Made by a program: the position numbers and the translations under genes. Under the pieces are notes generated by a model that made no database searches, was not told the origin of the DNA, and saw nothing but the letters and a program-made list of their open reading frames with translations. From an uncultured Sphingomonas sp. (lineage in GTDB: Bacteria > Pseudomonadota > Alphaproteobacteria > Sphingomonadales > Sphingomonadaceae), in contig NZ_CAJYVU010000131.1 of NCBI RefSeq assembly GCF_913778135.1, positions 1 to 62,420 on the forward strand: a stretch of 62,420 bases of DNA. Direction: 5' to 3'. This document shows positions 57,632-62,420 of this stretch, piece by piece (the first letter of the stretch is position 1; every line of letters starts with the position of its first letter).

Positions 57632-59359
57632 GTGCCCGTGCTCGCGCGTCCGGGTCGGCTCGTCGCTGCGGCGCGCGCCTTCGCGCGGGCGGTGTTCGCC
57701 GACACGCCCGGTAGCTGGCCACGCGCGGCCGGGCTGATGCTGCTCGGCGGGCTGCTCGAGGGTGCGGGGTTGCTGCTGCTGGTGCCGCTCGCCGGACTGC
57801 TGGTGGATGGCGGCGGGCGCGCGCAGGCGATCGCGGCGCGCTGGTTCGCGCTGGTCGGTGCCGACACGCGGATCGAGCGGCTTTCCGCGCTGCTGGTCGT
57901 GTTCGTGCTCGTCATGCTGGTGCGCGCGGGCGTGCTGCTGCTGCGCGACCGCCACCTCGCCGCGCTGCGGATCGGGTTCGTCGAGCGCGAGCGCGTGGCG
58001 CTGCTGCGCGCGCTCGCAACCGCGCGGTGGCAGGATGTCGCCGGATTGCGCCACGCGAGACTGACCGCGGCAGTGGGCGGCGACGTGCAGCGCGTCGCAG
58101 CAGCAGTGCATTACTTTCTCCAGGCACTGGTCGCCGCGGTGATGCTGGCGGTGCAGTGGCTGCTGGCGCTCGCGATCGCGCCCGCGCTGGCGCTGTTCGC
58201 CGCATTGCTGCTGCTGGGCGCCGCGGCGCTCGCACTGCCGACGCTGGCGCGCGCGAGCCGGGTGGGCGAGGCGATGACCGCGGGGCAGCTCGAGATGATG
58301 CACGCGTCGGGTCAGTTCCTGGCCGGGCTCAAGCCCGCGATCGCGCACGGCGCGGGGCCTGCGTTCGTCGCCGGGGTGGAGGCGGATGCGCGGCGATTGT
58401 CCGCGGTTCAGCTCGCCTTCGAGCGTCACCACAGCCTGGCGCGCGTCACCACCGCGAGCGCGTCGGCGCTGGTCGGCGCGGGGCTGCTGCTCGTCGGCAC
58501 GTGGTGGGCGATGCCGGTCGCCAGCCTGCTCGCCGCAATCGTGATCCTGTCGCGGATGAGCGGGCCTGCGCTCCAGATCCAGCAGGCAGCGCAGCAGCTG
58601 GCGACGCTGCTGCCCGCGCACGCGGCGCTGACCGAGCTGCGTCGCGACCTCGCGCCGGGCGTGCTCCCCGCGTCGCCTGCGCCGGTCGCGCAGACCCCCG
58701 GTGTCGGCGACGCCACGATCGTTCTGGACAACGTCACCTTCGCGCACGCCGATGGCGGCGGGGTGCGCGACATCGACCTCGTGCTTCGCCCGGGCGAGAT
58801 CGTCGGGCTGGTCGGCGCGTCGGGCGCGGGCAAGACCACCTTGGTCGATCTGCTCGCCGGGCTGATCGCGCCGCACGCCGGCAGCGTCACGCTGGGCGGA
58901 CTGCCGGTCGATCACCGTTGCATCGCCTACGTCGCGCAGGACAGCTTCCTCATCCACGACACGCTGCGCCACAACCTGACGCTCGACGGACCAGCGGTGC
59001 AAGATGACGTGCTGCACGAAGTGCTGGCACTGGTCGGCGCGACGGCGTTGATCGACAGCCTGCCACAGGGGCTCGATACCCTGGTCGCCGAGCGTGGCGC
59101 ACGCCTGTCGGGCGGCGAACGCCAGCGCATCGCGCTCGCGCGCGCACTAATTCGCCGGCCGGCGTTGCTGATCCTCGACGAGGCGACCAACGCGATCGAC
59201 ATCGCCGGCGAACGCAGGATTCTCGACATGCTTGCGGCGCTGCCCGACCGACCGGTCACCATGATCGTCGCGCATCGGGGAGAGTCGCTCGCGCGCTGCG
59301 ACCGCGTGCTGACGATTGAGGCTGGACGGCTGGTGGAAGGCCGCGACCACGCCGGCTGA
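57632..59359 (+). CDS. ABC exporter of the lasso peptide cluster
   Basis: 575 residues, half-transporter. Membrane region of six helices (about 30-320), then ATPase with Walker A GASGAGKTT (about 395), signature LSGGERQRIALARAL (about 492) and Walker B LLILDEATNAID (about 512). This is the layout of the D-type exporter that removes mature lasso peptide and gives self-immunity. The start is GTG at 57632, 6 bp after the kinase stop, so the two genes form an operon. It has no peptidase domain, so leader removal must be by B2. Confidence 0.88.
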   Translation: MPVLARPGRLVAAARAFARAVFADTPGSWPRAAGLMLLGGLLEGAGLLLLVPLAGLLVDGGGRAQAIAARWFALVGADTRIERLSALLVVFVLVMLVRAGVLLLRDRHLAALRIGFVERERVALLRALATARWQDVAGLRHARLTAAVGGDVQRVAAAVHYFLQALVAAVMLAVQWLLALAIAPALALFAALLLLGAAALALPTLARASRVGEAMTAGQLEMMHASGQFLAGLKPAIAHGAGPAFVAGVEADARRLSAVQLAFERHHSLARVTTASASALVGAGLLLVGTWWAMPVASLLAAIVILSRMSGPALQIQQAAQQLATLLPAHAALTELRRDLAPGVLPASPAPVAQTPGVGDATIVLDNVTFAHADGGGVRDIDLVLRPGEIVGLVGASGAGKTTLVDLLAGLIAPHAGSVTLGGLPVDHRCIAYVAQDSFLIHDTLRHNLTLDGPAVQDDVLHEVLALVGATALIDSLPQGLDTLVAERGARLSGGERQRIALARALIRRPALLILDEATNAIDIAGERRILDMLAALPDRPVTMIVAHRGESLARCDRVLTIEAGRLVEGRDHAG

Positions 59360-59543
59360 GCGATCAGCGACGGCTGCTGAGATGCATAAGCACGGGCCGA
59401 ACCTGCTTGTACTAGTTTGTTTTGAAATAGCTCAAAGTGGGTCTAGCAGATCGGTAGTTGGAACGACCGATAATGTAATCGATCCTGCACGATCAATCGC
59501 AGGTCTCGCATCGTTATGGCTCGATAAACCAGCGACATTACGA

Positions 59544-59924
59544 CTAGCGAACGCTGCGCCCCCAAGCGACCAAGCCTTGCCGCTCAACTTCAGCAATCAC
59601 CATCCGAAGGGTTTGCGGAGACACCAGCCCCCGCAACAGCAGCAGCATTTCAAGGTGCACGGCGCTGGGCTGATCGTCACCCTGCGCTCTTCCAGGCGCC
59701 TCAACCGGTCGATCGGCCATGAGGCGACTTAATTTTTCGACGTCGTCTCCAAGTTCGATCAATGAAGCACGGATGCTGGCAAGCTCCTCATCCGCTTTGT
59801 CGGCGCGCTCCAAACGCTCGCGAATAACGGTCGCCATGCCAACGCCCCTGCCCTCCGCCTCGGCAGCGTAAACTAGCGCTTGTCCCTCTCTTAAACGGAC
59901 CTTGATCGAGTCTGACAGAGCCAT
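59544..59924 (-). CDS. Small RHH-like DNA-binding protein, function unknown
   Basis: 126 residues. The N-terminus (SIKVRLREGQALVYAAEAEGR then VGMATVIRERLERAD) resembles a ribbon-helix-helix fold with a beta strand, helix and helix, as in antitoxins and plasmid/mobilisation regulators; the rest is a helical segment (KADEELASIRASLIELGDDVEKL) and a second helical region at the C-terminus. GGAGGTG lies before the ATG. There is a dyad just upstream (59938-59958), suggesting autoregulation. No toxin partner or relaxase is visible beside it. Confidence 0.5.
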   Translation of the reverse strand: MALSDSIKVRLREGQALVYAAEAEGRGVGMATVIRERLERADKADEELASIRASLIELGDDVEKLSRLMADRPVEAPGRAQGDDQPSAVHLEMLLLLRGLVSPQTLRMVIAEVERQGLVAWGRSVR

Positions 59925-59937
59925 TGCACCTCCGGCT

Positions 59938-59958
59938 ACAACATGGACCCCATATTGT
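59938..59958 (-). promoter_or_regulatory. Operator-like dyad before the RHH-like gene
   Basis: ACAACATGG (59938-59946) and CCATATTGT (59950-59958) are inverted repeats, 8 of 9 matching, 3 bp apart, in the expected promoter region of the RHH-like gene. RHH proteins often bind dyads in their own promoters. Confidence 0.45.
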
Positions 59959-60203
59959 TCTCAAAGAGCACGACATTACAACAACTTCTAGAAGAACATG
60001 GTCCTAGAAGGATCCATCATCCAAATAGCTGGATATAGAAAGTTGGGGCGTTTCAGTATCTTAGCAGCACCGGAAGGTGCGTATGGTGTACGACCTCAAA
60101 TCACGAATTTAAGGGTCAAAAATGAAGCTCTCGACAGTCCGAAAATGGACTGTCCGGGCTTCAAGAGGGTCCAAACTATCCCGATGAGCGCAGCTCAGCG
60201 GGC

Positions 60204-60350
60204 AATGATGCGCTGATGATGCGCATATGACGCATTTATTATGCAGATTTGATGCGGATGGACGCAGATAGGATGCAGAAAGGTTGCACAGAGGGGGCAT
60301 TCGGGATGCAAAAAGGGGGCAGATCGGATGCACAAGAGAGGCAAAATGCC
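60204..60350. repeat. Array of about thirteen degenerate 11-bp direct repeats
   Basis: Every 11 bases (one unit has 10) a TGC/CGC/GGC-A core recurs; the units include GATGATGCGCA, TATTATGCAGA, TTTGATGCGGA, TAGGATGCAGA, CGGGATGCAAA and TCGGATGCACA. The consensus is roughly NNGGATGCANA. The period is not a multiple of three, so the array is not protein-coding repetition. It resembles iterons or a cooperative binding array. Confidence 0.75.
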
Positions 60351-60382
60351 AAGCCGGCCTACGATGCCTGAACGTGATCGTC

Positions 60383-60757
60383 CTAGCCCGCCTGGATACG
60401 TCGACGTATCTCCTGCTTATCTCCGATTGCGAGGAGGGCATCACTGGTAAACCGCTCCAGATCCCGTCTTAAATCAGCGACGATCGTCCTGAACAACGAT
60501 CGCTGCGGGCTCGAAAACCCGTCATGGATTTCCAGCATTATCGTGCTCACCAATGACATGAACTGCTCGGCTTCCTCGATTAGAAAATCGACATGTGCGT
60601 CCTGACACCGGGTCATTCTGGACGGCCGGTTCAGAGCAAACCCTGTCATGGCCAGGACCAACGAATTCTCGAGTTCGGTTGAGAAGGGTATGTGCTCGCG
60701 GCATCCACGTAGCTCGGCGAGCAACTCGCGCATTCTGTTTTCCAGATCAGTCGCCAC
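60383..60757 (-). CDS. Helical protein of unknown function, GTG start
   Basis: 124 residues, strongly helical and charged (LLAELRGCREHIPFSTELEN, then FLIEEAEQFMSLVSTIM and RTIVADLRRDLERFTSDALL). The GTG at 60757 is chosen because a textbook ribosome-binding site, AAGGAGG, lies 5 bp upstream; the longer frame to 60928 has no such signal. It lies next to the 11-bp array, on its distal side. I recognise no family. Confidence 0.5.
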   Translation of the reverse strand: MATDLENRMRELLAELRGCREHIPFSTELENSLVLAMTGFALNRPSRMTRCQDAHVDFLIEEAEQFMSLVSTIMLEIHDGFSSPQRSLFRTIVADLRRDLERFTSDALLAIGDKQEIRRRIQAG

Positions 60758-61439
60758 GATGCCTCCTTGCTTGGAATGGAGGCAAACCCGGCTGGAGAGC
60801 CGGGCGTTCGTAACCCTGCACAAGGACAAGGCGCTGCCACCTTTGGGCCAGGCCTTGGACATGCGTGACAGCCGCCCGGCCGAATAGCTCGACCGGACCT
60901 TGTGAATGTCGGGGTTACGACGCCCCACGGCCGGGATTTACCGGACCGCGCAGGCATGGTTGCAGAAGGCCGTTAGGGAGACAAGCCGCTGTTGCTCGTC
61001 ATCCAAAGGGTTTGATGGCCATTGGCAACGCAGCAGCTTCGCACGTCCATTGGCCGGTAACTCGCTCGCTTATGAAGTAGTGCAAAGTTGGATGCTGAAA
61101 AGCGCAATCGCTTCGAGAGCAACAATTGCGAGTAGGATATTTCGGATGCGAAGCTGACGGCGCACACCCGTCGCTGCCGCCTCTACGGAACGTGCCTGTC
61201 TACCTAGCCTACCCGGATGCATTGCGCTCATAGCTGCCCTTACCGCAACCTTGCGTCACGCGAAATGGACCTACTTAGCCGACCAGCAGCCCATCATGGT
61301 CGCTCGCGTCGACGCACGAACAGCTTCATCCCTGTTAAACCATCTAGCGGAGTGATCGACATCTTAGCTCACTGATTGATTATCTGAATCAGTCCGTTTT
61401 CTGCTTTGGTTCCGTGTGGCTCCGACTCATAGAGTCGAC
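60758..61439. other. Gene-poor stretch before the HNH gene
   Basis: I see no convincing gene in these 680 bases. Two dyads lie at its right end: ACTGATT and AATCAGT, 9 bp apart (61371-61393), and CGACTC-ATA-GAGTCG (61423-61437) directly in front of the HNH gene start at 61440. They could be operators, or the second an mRNA stem masking the start. Confidence 0.5.
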
Positions 61440-61892
61440 ATGCCGATCGCGCGTGAGCATCGTTGGTTGTACCCGATCGATTGGTATGAGCTGTCCACGT
61501 TCATCCGCTTCACGCGTGCGAAAGGGCGGTGCGAGCACTGCCGGCGTCCGCATGGACGCGACGTGCTGCATCTCGGCGACGGCATGTGGTGGGATGAGGA
61601 GGCCTCGCGCTGGCGTGACGGACGTGGGCGAGCTGTGCCTGCACTCGCCAGTCCGGCCGAGTTGGCGCGCGCGCAACCGGGGTTCGTGGGGATCGGCGCG
61701 CCGGCTGCACTTCGCGTCACGCGCGTGGTGCTCGCCAGCGCGCATCTGAACCATAATCCGGGCGACAATCGCGCTCGCAATCTCGCCGCACTGTGCCAAC
61801 GCTGCCACATGCGCCACGATGCCGATGAGCATCGCCGAAGACGCTGGCGTAACGCGTTTCGCACCCGTGCCATGGGTGACCTGTTCGCCTGA
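61440..61892 (+). CDS. HNH endonuclease family protein
   Basis: 150 residues. Zinc-ribbon pairs CEHC (Cys31, Cys34) and CQRCH (Cys119, Cys122) flank the HNH core: His102 in SAHLNH, Asn/Asp in NHNPGDN, and the third His at 123 or 126 in CHMRHD. This is the HNH pattern of small McrA-like endonucleases, found in phage, restriction and mobile settings. The ATG at 61440 is chosen over 61416, which starts within the dyad region. No methylase partner is seen. The target is unknown. Confidence 0.75.
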   Translation: MPIAREHRWLYPIDWYELSTFIRFTRAKGRCEHCRRPHGRDVLHLGDGMWWDEEASRWRDGRGRAVPALASPAELARAQPGFVGIGAPAALRVTRVVLASAHLNHNPGDNRARNLAALCQRCHMRHDADEHRRRRWRNAFRTRAMGDLFA

Positions 61893-61978
61893 GGTGGACT
61901 TCAAAGCTTTGTACCAGCATAAGTGTTACGCCTGCGTTGCCGTCTTGAGCGGCAGCGGGGGGACTGAGGAGAATACAT

Positions 61979-62420
61979 TTGTCAGCAATCGTGCCGGTGA
62001 TCCTGTCCGGCGGATCGGGAACGCGTTTGTGGCCGATGTCGCGGCCGGAGCGACCCAAGCAGTTCCTGGCGCTGACCGCAGCCGAGACGATGCTGCAACT
62101 GACCGCGGCACGCGCGCATGGGGACGCGTTTGCCGCGCCGATTGTCGTTGCGAATGCGGCGCATGCCGATCAGGTCGAGACACAACTGGCCGAGATCACC
62201 GCCTCCCCGCAGGCGATCATCCTGGAGCCTGCCGGGCGTAACACCGCGCCGGCGATCGCGCTGGCGGCGCTCGAAGCCGACGGCAAGGCGCCGCTGCTCG
62301 TCATGCCGTCCGACCACGTGATCGCCGATCCGGACGCGTTCCATGCCGCGATCCACGCTGCACTGCCGCTGGTCGAGGATGGTTGGATGGTCACCTTCGG
62401 CATCACGCCTGACTCGCCGG
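61979..62420 (+). CDS. manC: Mannose-1-phosphate guanylyltransferase, 5' part
   Basis: The first 147 residues; the gene continues past the right edge. The signature SGGSGTRLWPMSRPERPKQF with the pyrophosphorylase G-x-G-T-R loop, and later EPAGRNTAPAIALAAL and MPSDHVI, identify a GDP-mannose pyrophosphorylase (ManC/AlgA/XanB type, often bifunctional with mannose-6-phosphate isomerase). It makes GDP-mannose for exopolysaccharide. The start is TTG at 61979, set by GAGGAG seven bases upstream. Whether the isomerase half is present is outside the window. Confidence 0.85.
   Translation, partial: MSAIVPVILSGGSGTRLWPMSRPERPKQFLALTAAETMLQLTAARAHGDAFAAPIVVANAAHADQVETQLAEITASPQAIILEPAGRNTAPAIALAALEADGKAPLLVMPSDHVIADPDAFHAAIHAALPLVEDGWMVTFGITPDSP

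Noticed and set aside
59998..60216. A 72-residue plus-strand frame beside the RHH-like gene
   Set aside because: It has no ribosome-binding site or recognisable features and runs into the repeat array.
60109..60444. A 111-residue minus-strand frame across the 11-bp array
   Set aside because: The peptide is a Cys/Pro/Ser reading of non-triplet repeats, overlaps the better-supported GTG-start gene, and has no ribosome-binding site.

Overview
The window reads as chromosomal DNA of a sphingomonad-type alphaproteobacterium (Sphingomonas or a relative). The evidence is the very high G+C, three large TonB-dependent receptors, CsbD and entericidin-like stress genes, and lasso-type genes with a separate PqqD-like protein. 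This assignment is inferred from gene content; no rRNA or other marker gene is present.

Layout. 1-0.85 kb: an SDR oxidoreductase cut by the window edge, divergent from an HxlR regulator. 1.3-6.3 kb: a stress block (two CsbD-like proteins, a PAS-LuxR regulator, a membrane protein, an entericidin-like lipoprotein, a PfpI/DJ-1 protein, an SDR). 6.3-15.8 kb: three TonB-dependent receptors and a small secreted protein. 15.9-18.4 kb: a DUF1624-like membrane acyltransferase and a DUF2252 protein. 18.5-41.1 kb: a minus-strand secretion locus holding a 3419-residue FG-GAP/VCBS/RTX protein, a 42-residue peptide, TolC, ABC and HlyD components of a type I secretion system, and a 2391-residue Calx-beta/nuclease/RTX protein. 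41.2-45.9 kb: two AraC regulators flanking an MFS exporter, then a PF14907-type nucleotidyltransferase. 45.9-53.4 kb: a second peptide (41 residues) behind a 2428-residue serralysin-like RTX metalloprotease. 53.7-59.4 kb: a small secreted protein, then lasso-peptide genes B2, C and B1 on the minus strand and an HPr-kinase homologue plus ABC exporter on the plus strand. 59.5-62.4 kb: a possibly acquired patch (RHH-like protein, an 11-bp-period repeat array, a GTG-start unknown gene, an HNH nuclease), then the start of manC.

How the genes may work together. B1, C, B2, the HPr-kinase homologue, the ABC exporter and the nucleotidyltransferase form a complete set for a tailored lasso peptide of the paeninodin type, in which a kinase modifies a C-terminal Ser. 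No precursor lies beside B1/C/B2. Instead, two nearly identical 41-42-residue peptides, each with a paeninodin-like leader motif, one suitably placed Asp and a C-terminal Ser, sit directly behind the two largest RTX genes. Each is followed by the same strong hairpin. The RTX C-terminal module, the peptide and the hairpin look like one duplicated cassette. This apparent merger of a type I secretion/RTX locus with a dispersed, kinase-containing lasso pathway is the most unusual thing in the window. The assignment of the peptides as precursors is inference.

No tRNA, rRNA, CRISPR array, intact transposase or integrase was recognised.
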